In this document: piece after piece, positions 16,333 through 24,884 of the stretch
Numbering within the stretch: the stretch's first letter is position 1
Layout of the letters: the number at the start of each line of letters is the position of its first letter
Assembly (NCBI RefSeq): GCF_026167525.1
Contig: NZ_CP110679.1
Span: 1,550,001 to 1,614,000 of the forward strand
Source: Sphingomonas sp. M1-B02
GTDB lineage: Bacteria; Pseudomonadota; Alphaproteobacteria; Sphingomonadales; Sphingomonadaceae
DNA length: 64,000 nt
Direction of reading: 5' to 3'
Notes under the pieces: model-generated
Databases searched by the model: none
Told to the model about the DNA's origin: nothing
Seen by the model: the letters and a program-made list of their open reading frames with translations, nothing else
Made by a program: the position numbers and the translations under genes

Positions 16333-19146
16333 ATGCGTACTGGCTTGTTGTGTGCCGCTTCGTTGGCAGCCCTCTCGATTGGGGCGCCTGCCTGGGCGCA
16401 GGTGACCACCCCCGCCAACCCGGGCACCGAGCAGGCATCGCCGCAGGAACCCCCGGCAGCCGATGATAGCGATGGTGGCGATATCGTCGTGAGCGGGGTT
16501 CGCCAGTCGCTCGAGCGCGCCGCCGAAGTGAAGCGCGAATCAGTCCAGGTCGTCGACTCGATCGTCGCCACCGATATCGGCAAGCTGCCCGATCCCACCG
16601 TAGCCGCGGCGCTGCAGCGCGTGCCCGGCATTCAGGTGCAGAACGACCGCAACAATGAATTGTCGGGCGTGCGGATCCGCGGCCTGACCGATATCCTGAC
16701 GACGGTGAACGGGCGGGAGGTCATCACCACCACCGGGCGTGGTTTCGACCTGCAGGATGTGCCCGCCGAAGCGCTGGCGCGGATCGACGCGTTCAAGTCG
16801 CAGACCGCCGACCAGATCGAAGGCGGCGTCGCCGGCGCGATCGACCTGCGGCTCAATCGCCCGTTCAGCTTCCGCGAGCCGACCGTCGTGCTCACTGCTC
16901 GCCAGAATTACGGCCTGACCGTCGATGCCAGCAATCCGCAATTCGGCGCGCTCGCGACGACGCGCGTGAACACCGGAGCGGGCGAGATCGGCGTGCTCAT
17001 CAATGCCACCTATGCGCAGACCGATACGATCCGCAGCGCCAGCAACATGACCGAACGGCGCGATTCGGGCAGCGCTCCGCTCAACAATCCCGGATATCTG
17101 ATCCCCCAGGTCATCCAGAACATGCCCGACGTCGGCACAGTCACGCGCTGGCAGGTCAACGGCGCGCTGCAGTGGCAAGTCGCGCCTTCAGTCGAGGCCT
17201 ATGTTGAAGGGTTGTACACCTATTTCCGCAGCACGACCGGCTTTGCGGGGTTCAACCCCCAGCCCTTCACCAACGGCACGACGATGACCGACGTCGTGCC
17301 CGCAAGCGATCAATGCTTCGACACGCGCGTCAACGCCGGGGGCACCAACCCCACCACCGTCAACAATGCCAACGGAACGCAGTCGCTGCAGCCGTTCACC
17401 GTCAAGAATCTGTGCAACATCAAAAGTGCGCGGTTCAACAACATCGTCGTGAACCAGAATTCCTCCTCCAATCAGGTTACTCAGCGCAACAAGATGGTCG
17501 CCGGAGGCTTCAAGTTCGAAGAAGGGCCCGCCAAGGCGACGGTGGACGTCGCCTATCAGACGTCAAACGCCTTTACCGAAAATTTCAATGCCGAGGTCGG
17601 CCAGCGCGTGCCCACGATGCTGCTCGAAACCGACGACGAAAACGGTCCGCGCATCACCCTGGATCCCGCCCGTCCGCTCAGCTCGGCCAACCTGTCGCTT
17701 CGCAATTCGATCAACCAGAACTTCACTGATGGCCGGGGCTCGCTCTTCCAAGCGCGTCTCGACGGCGGCTATGAAGTCGGCGGATTTCTGAAAGAGCTGC
17801 AGGTTGGCGTCCGCTTCGCCAAGCGCGAGGCGCGGCTGCGGAATGTCCAGCAGACCAATACCGTCCAGTCGATCGGCTTCGGCAATATCGGCACCGCCAC
17901 CGAATCTACCGCTCGATTGGTATCCTCGCTCGGACTGTCGCCGAACTTCATCAGCACGATCGGTTATGCCCCGCGCATCAATGGCGGCCAGGAATTCCTG
18001 GGGGTGAATCCCGAATATCTGCGATCGGAGGAGGGCCGTAACGAGCTGCGCGCGCTGTTCCGCCTGCCCCTGCGCCAGCCGGACTATGACCCCACTAAGG
18101 AGTTCAACGCGCTGGAGAATATCTACAGTGCCTATGTCCAGGCCAAGTATGAAGTCCCGATCGGCGCGCTTACGCTCGATGGCGTCGTCGGCACGCGCGT
18201 CACCAAAACCGACCGCAGCATCGACGGATCGACCCGGACCACTGCCGGTATCGTGCCGATCGGCGCCGATACGTCCGATACCGATTTCCTGCCCAATGCG
18301 ACTGCCCGCCTGCAATTCCCGGGCGGGTTCCAGACGCGATTGTCATATTCGCGCACGATCCGCCGGCCGGACTTCGCCTCGCTCAATCCGGCGGAGGCGC
18401 TGACCCTGGTCGGCAACGTCTTCCTGCTCAACACGGGCTCGCGCGGCAATCCGGACCTGAAGCCGCAAAAGTCCGACAGCTTCGATGCCACCGCCGAATA
18501 CTATTTCGGGAGCGGCTACCTTGCTTTCACCGGCTTCTATCGTTCGATTAAGGATCGAGTTGTAAATTCGGCGACGCAAGAAACGATCGATGGACTGAAT
18601 TATCTGATCAGCAGCCCGCGGAATGTCGGCTCGGTGAACCTCAAAGGTCTTGAGGCAAGTGGTCAATATTTCTTCGATTTCCTGCCCGGCGCGCTTTCCG
18701 GGCTAGGCGTGCAGGGCGCCTTCACGCTGGTCGATTCGAACATTACCGGCAACGATCCGCTCGCGGGCAACCCGCTGCTCGGCGTCTCGAAATATAATTA
18801 CACCGCCGGACTTCTCTACGACAAGCAGGGCCTTAGCGCCCGGCTGATCTACACCTATCGCTCCAGCTATTATAATGAGGATAATAGCGGCGGCGTACAG
18901 CTCCGTCCGATCGACAGCGCGCGCGTCAACGAAGTATTCACGCCGACATTGCTCGCTTATGCCCGCCCCGCCGGCCGGCTGGATTTCAGCATCGGCTATG
19001 ACATCACCGATTCATTCAGGCTCGACGTGGGGGGCACCAACATTCTGCGTAACAAGACTTCCCTGTATCGCGGCGAGGAGTATCTCAACTACGCGCTCTA
19101 CGGCGACGAGACGGTGTACACGATTGGAACGCGCGTCCGGTTCTGA
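16333..19146 (+). CDS. TonB-dependent receptor (copy 2)
   Basis: The protein has 937 residues from ATG 16333, with AGGGAG 6 bp upstream; the reading frame is open earlier, but the signal peptide MRTGLLCAASLAALSIGAPAWAQ begins here. The plug carries VVSGVRQSLERAAEVKRES, DIGKLPDPTVAAALQRVPGIQV and VRIRGLTDILTTVNGREVI, and the barrel ends GTRVRF. It is closely similar to copy 1 and more distantly to copy 3, so the three receptors arose by duplication and probably take different oligosaccharides from one glycan. It is downstream of a sulfatase and followed by a strong hairpin. Confidence 0.93.
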   Translation: MRTGLLCAASLAALSIGAPAWAQVTTPANPGTEQASPQEPPAADDSDGGDIVVSGVRQSLERAAEVKRESVQVVDSIVATDIGKLPDPTVAAALQRVPGIQVQNDRNNELSGVRIRGLTDILTTVNGREVITTTGRGFDLQDVPAEALARIDAFKSQTADQIEGGVAGAIDLRLNRPFSFREPTVVLTARQNYGLTVDASNPQFGALATTRVNTGAGEIGVLINATYAQTDTIRSASNMTERRDSGSAPLNNPGYLIPQVIQNMPDVGTVTRWQVNGALQWQVAPSVEAYVEGLYTYFRSTTGFAGFNPQPFTNGTTMTDVVPASDQCFDTRVNAGGTNPTTVNNANGTQSLQPFTVKNLCNIKSARFNNIVVNQNSSSNQVTQRNKMVAGGFKFEEGPAKATVDVAYQTSNAFTENFNAEVGQRVPTMLLETDDENGPRITLDPARPLSSANLSLRNSINQNFTDGRGSLFQARLDGGYEVGGFLKELQVGVRFAKREARLRNVQQTNTVQSIGFGNIGTATESTARLVSSLGLSPNFISTIGYAPRINGGQEFLGVNPEYLRSEEGRNELRALFRLPLRQPDYDPTKEFNALENIYSAYVQAKYEVPIGALTLDGVVGTRVTKTDRSIDGSTRTTAGIVPIGADTSDTDFLPNATARLQFPGGFQTRLSYSRTIRRPDFASLNPAEALTLVGNVFLLNTGSRGNPDLKPQKSDSFDATAEYYFGSGYLAFTGFYRSIKDRVVNSATQETIDGLNYLISSPRNVGSVNLKGLEASGQYFFDFLPGALSGLGVQGAFTLVDSNITGNDPLAGNPLLGVSKYNYTAGLLYDKQGLSARLIYTYRSSYYNEDNSGGVQLRPIDSARVNEVFTPTLLAYARPAGRLDFSIGYDITDSFRLDVGGTNILRNKTSLYRGEEYLNYALYGDETVYTIGTRVRF

Positions 19147-19154
19147 AGCCGGCT

Positions 19155-19192
19155 TTGCAGGCGGAAAAATGTGTCGGCTTTTCCGCCTGCAA
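19155..19192 (+). terminator. Strong hairpin after TonB receptor 2
   Basis: TTGCAGGCGGAAAA (19155-19168) is exactly complementary to TTTTCCGCCTGCAA (19179-19192), a 14-bp stem with a 10-nt loop, 8 bp after the stop codon. The next gene begins 390 bp later, so this is the likely transcript end even though no T run follows. Confidence 0.55.
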
Positions 19193-19582
19193 GGAGTGAG
19201 GCAAAACTTAGGTGGAACGCCGGGGCGCGGAGCGCGCGCGCGGCCGGCGACATCGGCCCGCATGCGGTTGGCATGCCACTCTCGTGCCTCGGAAGCGAGG
19301 TCAAGCTCCCCGATCAGGCCCGCTAAGCAAGCTCGCTTCGCCGTTGCAGGATCGCGCCTGGCCGCTCGGTCAGGGCCCCCGGCGTCACGATCGCAGGCCG
19401 TCCACCAGTGTCTCGCCGTGAAGAGGCTGCGCTAGTGGAGCAAACCAGAACTTGCATCAATACGAAGCGGCGTTCTTGTCATATTAATTGGACTTGATCG
19501 ACAGGCCAACTTCGCTAACAATTTCCAATTGTTGGGAAGGCGTTCTGACATTCGAAAAGTTTGGAGGGTTAGAGGCAGCGCG
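19193..19582. other. Intergenic region before GntR gene 1
   Basis: No convincing gene is seen in these 390 bp. The right part is AT-richer and holds the TTGTCATATTAATTGGAC site described separately, presumably the promoter of the GntR gene. Confidence 0.5.
19476..19493. promoter_or_regulatory. Candidate GntR operator
   Basis: GTCATATTAATTGGAC (19478-19493) is an imperfect palindrome: 12 of its 16 positions agree with its own reverse complement. It starts with TTGTCATAT, which recurs at 23924 before the second GntR gene. FadR-class regulators bind short palindromes of this type and often autoregulate. The site lies about 90 bp before ATG 19583. Confidence 0.35.
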
Positions 19583-20332
19583 ATGAACATCAACTATCCA
19601 AGCTTGGTCGGGGACCCCCCGTCGCAACTGGGTCGCAACCTCACCTACGGAATGCTTGATATGGTCGGCCGGGCTATCGTTACTGGGCATTATGAGCGCG
19701 CAGCCTTTCCGACTGAGGCTGAGCTTGCGAAGCAGCACGGCGTCAGCCGCTCGGTGACGCGTGAGGCAGTAAAGATGCTAACCGCGAAGGGGTTGCTGAG
19801 CGCAAGGCCGCGTCAAGGGACGGTTGTGCAACCGGCGACTTCATGGAACTTGTTCGACACCGACGTGCTGCGCTGGCTCCTTGAGCGGCGGTTCTCGGTA
19901 GATCTTCTGCGCCAGTTCAACCAACTTCGGGTAGCGATAGAGCCGGAGGCAGCAGCCCTTGCAGCGCAATTCGCGACGCCGGCAGACTTGAAGCGTATTT
20001 CCGAGGGGCTCCGGCAGATGAATGAGGCGGAACAGGGCCATGGGGAGCCTTTGGAAGCCGACATCGCGTTCCACGTCGCCATACTGCGCGCCTCCGGCAA
20101 TCCCTTCTATGCGCAGTTCCGGGATGTCGTGGGAACGGCATTGCGCACGTCGATCCGCTTTACGAACCGGATCAAGGGGCGGACAGCGAACATCGCCGAT
20201 CATACCGCGGTGCGCGACGCGATCGTGGCACGCGATCCCGGTGCGGCGCGTGGCGCGATGCTGGCACTGATCGGCGACGTGCTGGCGCTGATGGAACAAG
20301 TCGAGTTGGCAACGATCGACGCGTCGCAGTAA
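19583..20332 (+). CDS. GntR/FadR-family regulator 1
   Basis: The protein has 249 residues from ATG 19583, with TTGGAGGGTTAGAGG upstream. The winged helix-turn-helix (FPTEAELAKQHGVSRSVTREAVKMLTAKGLLSARPRQGTVV) is followed by the FCD ligand domain: WNLFDTDVLRWLL, LRVAIEPEAAALAAQFA, EADIAFHVAILRASGNPFY and DHTAVRDAI. The Asp/His residues are the usual metal and ligand site. The layout resembles galactonate- and uronate-responsive repressors such as DgoR. It converges with GH43/GH5 genes and sits next to TonB receptor 2, so control of these sugar genes is likely. The effector is unknown. Confidence 0.88.
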   Translation: MNINYPSLVGDPPSQLGRNLTYGMLDMVGRAIVTGHYERAAFPTEAELAKQHGVSRSVTREAVKMLTAKGLLSARPRQGTVVQPATSWNLFDTDVLRWLLERRFSVDLLRQFNQLRVAIEPEAAALAAQFATPADLKRISEGLRQMNEAEQGHGEPLEADIAFHVAILRASGNPFYAQFRDVVGTALRTSIRFTNRIKGRTANIADHTAVRDAIVARDPGAARGAMLALIGDVLALMEQVELATIDASQ

Positions 20333-20337
20333 CCGGT

Positions 20338-21255
20338 TCACTTCATCCGGATTGGAAGAATCGATCCGTCCCTTCGATAGCCGATCTTGTCGATCACGAC
20401 GCGCCGGCTGCCCTTATACGGGCCCTCTCCGGACTGCCCTTCCCAGCGATGATAGGCGATAAGCCAATTGCCCCCGGCAGGATCGCGGAGGAAGCTGTGA
20501 TGGCCAGGTCCCTTATGAGTCCGGTCACTCTGCAGTATAGTACCGCGGTAGCGCCACGGCCCCGTCGGGGATGGTGCTGTGGAATAGTGAACCTGATAAG
20601 AGGCGTCGTTCCACCTGCCGGCCGAATATGAGAGGTAATAGACACCGCGGCGCTCGTGCATGAAGGCGCCTTCGGTGAAGTTGCGCGGCTGGACAACGCT
20701 CACTTCGCGCTCGATCGTCACCATGTCGGGTTTCAACACCCACACGCGCAACTTCGCTCCGGCGCTGCCGCCTGCATAGAGATAGGGGATCCTGCTCTTT
20801 GGATCTATGAAGACCGCAGGGTCGATCGCTTCGAAGCCGTTACCCCCCGTGAAGAGTGGCTTGCCGCTATCGGCGCAGGGACCGGAGGGGCCTTTGCAGG
20901 TCGCGACGCCGAGGCGACTCGGCGTCGGATTTTGGGGCCCTATCGAGAAATAGAAGTACCAGCGGCCGTTGGCGCGGACCATGTCGGGTGCCCAGAGATG
21001 ATGGCGTGCGGCACCATCGTCCGCGGCCCATCGAATGTTCTGGAGATCGAGCAGCAGGTCCTGCCTGACCCAGTGCACCTTGTCGGTCGACGACCATGCC
21101 CAAAGGCCGCCGCCTCCCGTCGGGTAGACCCAGTAGCGGTTTTCGGCATATTCCAGATCGGGGTCGGCTCCGGCGAAAACCGAATTCGCGTCCTGCGCCG
21201 ACCCTGCCAGCGGAACGATCGCCAGCAGGGTCGCAAAGCCAACAATCCGCATCAC
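20338..21255 (-). CDS. Glycoside hydrolase family 43
   Basis: The protein has 305 residues with a signal peptide (FATLLAIVPLAGSAQ). The five-blade propeller family is recognised by its three acids: Asp31 in AGADPDLEY (base), Asp145 in EAIDPAVFID (pKa modulator) and Glu195 in NFTEGAFMHE (acid), with LWAPDMVRANGRWYFYFS between. GH43 enzymes release arabinose, xylose or galactose from side chains. The start is GTG 21255 or the adjacent ATG 21252; both overlap the TGA of the upstream GH5 gene, indicating translational coupling. The precise specificity is unknown. Confidence 0.88.
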   Translation of the reverse strand: MMRIVGFATLLAIVPLAGSAQDANSVFAGADPDLEYAENRYWVYPTGGGGLWAWSSTDKVHWVRQDLLLDLQNIRWAADDGAARHHLWAPDMVRANGRWYFYFSIGPQNPTPSRLGVATCKGPSGPCADSGKPLFTGGNGFEAIDPAVFIDPKSRIPYLYAGGSAGAKLRVWVLKPDMVTIEREVSVVQPRNFTEGAFMHERRGVYYLSYSAGRWNDASYQVHYSTAPSPTGPWRYRGTILQSDRTHKGPGHHSFLRDPAGGNWLIAYHRWEGQSGEGPYKGSRRVVIDKIGYRRDGSILPIRMK

Positions 21256-22400
21256 TTGCCCGTGGCTGGGACCACGCCCTTGGGCGCTGATGCAAGGCGC
21301 CGGATCAAGTCGACCTCGGTCTGACGATAGGGCTTGCCATCTGCCCGAAATACTTCGTGAAACCAGATTGTCGGCTCGTCATAGGTATAGGGCTTCTTCC
21401 AGCTGTCCCAAGGCAAACGCGTCTGCGATTTGCCGTCCACAAACCCCCAATTGATCATCGCGATATTATGCTTCTTGCCCAGCGGCAGTGAGCCGTCGAA
21501 GGTCGATCCGTTACCACGCGCCATATATTCGGTGCAGAATACAGGGCGCCCGTAGCTGAGCATCTGCTTCGCGCGCTTCTCGAACTGTTCCGGCCAGTTA
21601 TAGTCGTGGAAGCTCATCACCTCGGAGCGGTCCACCTGGATCCGTTCGACGGCATCCAGCGTGTCCCGCTTGTCCCAATTTTCGCCGATCCACAGGCCGC
21701 TGGTCAGCGGCTGGACCGGATCCGCGCCGTACGCGGCGTCGAAAACCTGGCCAAGCAGGCCCGCAACGAGCTCCTTCTTTCTGGGAGTCGGCTTATAATT
21801 GCCACCCCCGCCATTATTGGGCTCGTTCCACACATCCCAAGCAACGATACGGCGGTCGTTCTTGAAATGACCGACCACGTCTTTGGTATATGCGATAAGC
21901 TTGTCATACTGCTTCTTGTCGGCGAGGCGGGCGGCGCCGGGGGCCTGCATCCAGCCCGAATTGTGCACCCCCGGAATCGGCGGCCGCTGCTTGCCGGAGA
22001 CAGGGTCCGGATCCCAGCAGCTGTCGAAAAGCACGAACATGATGCGGACTTTATGCTTGTCCGCGATCGTGAGGAACTGATCCATGCGGCGCTTCAGACC
22101 CTGCGGGTCTTCTTCCCACAGAATGTTGTGAAGATAGACCCGCATGACGTTCATGCCGATGGAGTTCGCCCAGGCGAGTTCCTGGTCGATCGTTGCGACA
22201 TCGAAAGTATCCGCCTGCCACATCTCAAACTGGTTGATCGCAGTGCGCGGAGCATAATTGGCGCCAACCATCCAGGGCTGCCGTTCGTACCAATCGTTCG
22301 CCTGTTGCTTGGTCCAGGCATCTCGCGCTTCGGCGTCAGGCGTTGCGCCGATGACCAGCGTGACGGCAGCGAACGAAAAAAGGAAAGTGCGACGGATCAT
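21252..22400 (-). CDS. Glycoside hydrolase, GH5-like (clan A cellulase fold)
   Basis: The protein has 382 residues with a short signal (FLFSFAAVTLVIGATPDAEA). The TIM barrel shows NVMRVYLHNILWE, the acid/base motif WDVWNEPNNG (Glu193), FHDYNWPEQF and the nucleophile segment VFCTEYMARG (Glu291). Acid/base after strand 4 preceded by Asn and nucleophile after strand 7 mark clan GH-A; GH5 or a near relative fits best. The ATG 22400 start has only a weak ribosome site (GGGATA). It is coupled to GH43, so the two probably cut backbone and side chain of the same glycan. Confidence 0.85.
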   Translation of the reverse strand: MIRRTFLFSFAAVTLVIGATPDAEARDAWTKQQANDWYERQPWMVGANYAPRTAINQFEMWQADTFDVATIDQELAWANSIGMNVMRVYLHNILWEEDPQGLKRRMDQFLTIADKHKVRIMFVLFDSCWDPDPVSGKQRPPIPGVHNSGWMQAPGAARLADKKQYDKLIAYTKDVVGHFKNDRRIVAWDVWNEPNNGGGGNYKPTPRKKELVAGLLGQVFDAAYGADPVQPLTSGLWIGENWDKRDTLDAVERIQVDRSEVMSFHDYNWPEQFEKRAKQMLSYGRPVFCTEYMARGNGSTFDGSLPLGKKHNIAMINWGFVDGKSQTRLPWDSWKKPYTYDEPTIWFHEVFRADGKPYRQTEVDLIRRLASAPKGVVPATGK

Positions 22401-22457
22401 GTTATAGTATCCCGTATTGGCGGCGGGCCGCGATCACGCTGGCGCCGATTCTGATTC

Positions 22458-22673
22458 CTAGGGTGCGTCGATAATGAGCGTCGATGCAGACGTGCGATTC
22501 TCCTCTGAGGGGACTTGCCGCAGGCCATGGTAATCGCAAACAGCCTCGCCCCGCATCCGCGGTTGCGATACTTGGCCAACCGAACCTGTTCGCGGTAGAA
22601 GTCCGACGTGCGAAAGCAGATCGATGCCCAGCACTATTTCGCTTCCATCGCGAAATCCCGCCTGGATAGAAGT
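22458..22673 (-). pseudogene. Possible C-terminal remnant of a retropepsin-like protein
   Basis: A 71-codon open stretch without start reads FRDGSEIVLGIDLLSHVGLL and ends in STLIIDAP before TAG. The IVLGIDLL element resembles the second half of retropepsin-like aspartic proteases, where it follows the catalytic lobe. A TGA lies directly before the stretch, so if real it is a fragment. It may be chance. It occupies most of the 456-bp gap between the DUF4861 and GH5 genes; the rest shows no gene. Confidence 0.2.
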
Positions 22674-22856
22674 TCACCGCGCTGCGGCCCATCCTTCTCA
22701 TCGTCCACCCTCCCCTCGCCATCGTTTATCGATCTTGGCGGTCCGCGTTATGCCAACTGTATCGCCGTGCGGACGAGATAGAAAGCATATATATCGTATA
22801 ATAGCCAGCGACCCGTAACCGCGGACGGTAGCGGAGCCTTGCCCTGTGGTTTCACT

Positions 22857-23807
22857 TCATTTGGGGATTGCGAAGTCCAGCTTCTCGCCGCCGGCATAGG
22901 CATCCCACTGCTGACGCGTGCGGAAACCACCTGTGCCCTTTTGCCAGGCAGAGCCCGAATAATATACGAAGGGCCTGCCCGGCGTGACGCGCAGCAGGAT
23001 TAGATGATTGTCGGCGTCTGCGCGCACCTCGGCGATCGCGGCGGGATCGACTCGGATCGCGATTGCCATCCGGCCATGGTCGCCATCCTCCGGTCCCCAC
23101 CAGGAGAGCAAGCCCTTGGCACGATCGACGCTGACCTCGCCGGCCCCCTGCCCGGTCGTCCGCTTGCCGATTCCGATGCCGACAAGCAACTGCTCCGCGC
23201 GATCGGACGAAATGGTCGAGACCATCCGCGTGAAATGGGTGCCGAGCGGGAGCGTGAAGCGCCGTGTCTCCCAGACTTTGCGGCCCACATCGACCGGCCA
23301 GGGCGCATAATCGACGGTGAAGTCCGCCGCTTTTCCGCTGCCGGACAGGATGCGATGGCGAACATAGTTGCGCGACGTCCACAGCTTGTTGTCGTGCCAG
23401 ATGCCGAGACCCCCGGCACCGCGCGTGGCGCCGACATTGTAGAAATCGAGACCCTCGCCGCGATAACTGTGCTGATCGCCGCTGCGCAGTTGTCGATCGG
23501 CGAAGGGCCATGCAACATTCTTGCCCCACGAATCTATGCCCGAACCCGAGGGCGGTTCCGCTGCTTCCAGCGCGTGGGCGTAGATGCGATGCGCAGTGCG
23601 GTCATTCTCCCACAGCAAATCATCATAGCGATAGTCGGCGAGGACCACGGCCGCCTGGGGCTCGCGGCTGGGCGGCGGGGGCAACGAGCCCGCGACGGCG
23701 GGCATAACCGGCGTCTCGGCGACCTGGGCCGAACAAGGCAGCGCCGCGGCGGTGCCCAGCAATGTCAACAGCGCCGCAAGGCTCGCACGAGCCATCAAAT
23801 TCAGCAT
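22857..23807 (-). CDS. DUF4861 family secreted protein
   Basis: The protein has 316 residues from ATG 23807, chosen for the AGGAGAGG site 4 bp upstream; an in-frame start 81 bp earlier would add a charged tail. A signal peptide (SLAALLTLLGTAAALPCSAQ) is followed by the family hallmark YDDLLWENDRTAHRIYAHALE, then GIDSWGKNVAWPF, GEGLDFYNVGATRGAGGLG and a C-terminal PFVYYSGSAWQKG. DUF4861 proteins recur in gene clusters for uronate-rich glycans, but their activity is not settled. The neighbours (GH5, GH43, GntR, TonB) support a role in this pathway. Confidence 0.82.
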   Translation of the reverse strand: MLNLMARASLAALLTLLGTAAALPCSAQVAETPVMPAVAGSLPPPPSREPQAAVVLADYRYDDLLWENDRTAHRIYAHALEAAEPPSGSGIDSWGKNVAWPFADRQLRSGDQHSYRGEGLDFYNVGATRGAGGLGIWHDNKLWTSRNYVRHRILSGSGKAADFTVDYAPWPVDVGRKVWETRRFTLPLGTHFTRMVSTISSDRAEQLLVGIGIGKRTTGQGAGEVSVDRAKGLLSWWGPEDGDHGRMAIAIRVDPAAIAEVRADADNHLILLRVTPGRPFVYYSGSAWQKGTGGFRTRQQWDAYAGGEKLDFAIPK

Positions 23808-23912
23808 CGACCTCTCCTGTTCAGCCGGCTTCGGACGAGTCGGCGAATGCGGCCACCATGCCTTCGCACGGAGCCTCCGCCTAGCCATTTTGCGAATACC
23901 ATTAGAAACTGA

Positions 23913-23935
23913 ATTTATTTAAGTTGTCATATGAC
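23913..23935. promoter_or_regulatory. ATTTATTTAAG plus GTCATATGAC palindrome
   Basis: ATTTATTTAAG (23913-23923) is the exact reverse complement of 41851-41861 before the mannosidase operon. Immediately next to it, GTCATATGAC (23926-23935) is a perfect 10-bp palindrome inside TTGTCATATGAC. The block lies in the divergent gap between the DUF4861 gene and GntR gene 2, the expected place for an autoregulatory operator. Confidence 0.45.
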
Positions 23936-23994
23936 TCAGAATGGGTACATTGGACAGGCACGGCGCGCCAATGCGCCGGCGTGGGAGAGTGGAC

Positions 23995-24792
23995 ATGGGG
24001 CAAGCCGGCATCGACGCCGCCGACGACGAACGCCCGTCGCACCGCAAACGTCGCCCGTCGCTGGTCGCGGCGGCGTGCGAGCATATTCGCAACAGCATCC
24101 TCTCGGGCGCGCATCGGCCCGGATCGCAGCTCCCGACAGAGGGGGTGTTCGTCGAAATACTGGGCGTCAGCCGGACGGTGATCCGCGAAGCCGTCGCACG
24201 CCTAGCCGCCGAAGGTCTGGTCGAAGCCCGGCAGGGCAAGGGGCTCTTCGTCAGCGACACCGCACGCTATCAGGCGTTCCAGGTCACCCGTGACGAGGTC
24301 GAGAATCTCAGCGACGTGATCCAGTTGCTCGAGCTCCGCCTCTGCGTCGAAACCGAGATGGCCGCGCTCGCAGCCGAGCGGCGCAGCGAGCTGGATCTCA
24401 TGAATATGCGCCAGCAACTCAAGATCTTGGCCGAATCGGAAGTGGGCCTGGAGGATTCGGTCAAGGCCGATGTCGAGTTCCACAGCGTCATCGCGCGCGC
24501 GAGCAAGAATACTTATTATGCGAAGCTGATCGACTTCCTGGGCGTCCGGCTGGTGCCGCCGCGCTCGCTCTATCTGCGCCAGGGCCAGGCCTATGTCGGG
24601 GATAGTTACAAGGCCGTGATCAGCACCGAGCATGAGGCAATACTGGAGGCGATCATCCGGAGCGATCGCGATCGCGCCCGAAAAGCTGCGCATGCGCACA
24701 TGAGCGGAAGCCTGAAGCGGCACCGCGAATTGCACGATTTCATGTCGGCGAGCAGTGCCTTCGGAGCCCGCCAGACCACCAACGCAACTTAG
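23995..24792 (+). CDS. GntR/FadR-family regulator 2
   Basis: The protein has 265 residues from ATG 23995, with GGGAGAG 5-9 bp upstream; an in-frame ATG at 23941 has none. The winged helix (GSQLPTEGVFVEILGVSRTVIREAVARLAAEGLVEARQGKGLFV) and FCD domain (LELRLCVETEMAALAAERR, KADVEFHSVIARASKNTYY, ISTEHEAILEAI) are complete. It lies 92 bp before TonB receptor 3 and is divergent from the DUF4861-type gene, so it probably controls both sides through the palindromes at 23926 and 24857. The likely effector is a sugar acid from the uronate branch, by family analogy only. Confidence 0.88.
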   Translation: MGQAGIDAADDERPSHRKRRPSLVAAACEHIRNSILSGAHRPGSQLPTEGVFVEILGVSRTVIREAVARLAAEGLVEARQGKGLFVSDTARYQAFQVTRDEVENLSDVIQLLELRLCVETEMAALAAERRSELDLMNMRQQLKILAESEVGLEDSVKADVEFHSVIARASKNTYYAKLIDFLGVRLVPPRSLYLRQGQAYVGDSYKAVISTEHEAILEAIIRSDRDRARKAAHAHMSGSLKRHRELHDFMSASSAFGARQTTNAT

Positions 24793-24856
24793 GCGGCTGA
24801 GCAAAATCAGGCGCCGAAAAACCGGCCGGCAGAACAGAATGAACCGGTCGAAAATT

Positions 24857-24872
24857 TGTATGACATCTTACA
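24857..24872. promoter_or_regulatory. Imperfect palindrome before TonB receptor 3
   Basis: TGTATGACATCTTACA agrees with its reverse complement at 12 of 16 positions (TGTA...TACA ends) and ends right before the AGGGAGAGG ribosome site. It could be a repressor site covering the translation-initiation region of the receptor gene. Confidence 0.3.
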
Positions 24873-24884
24873 GGGAGAGGATCA

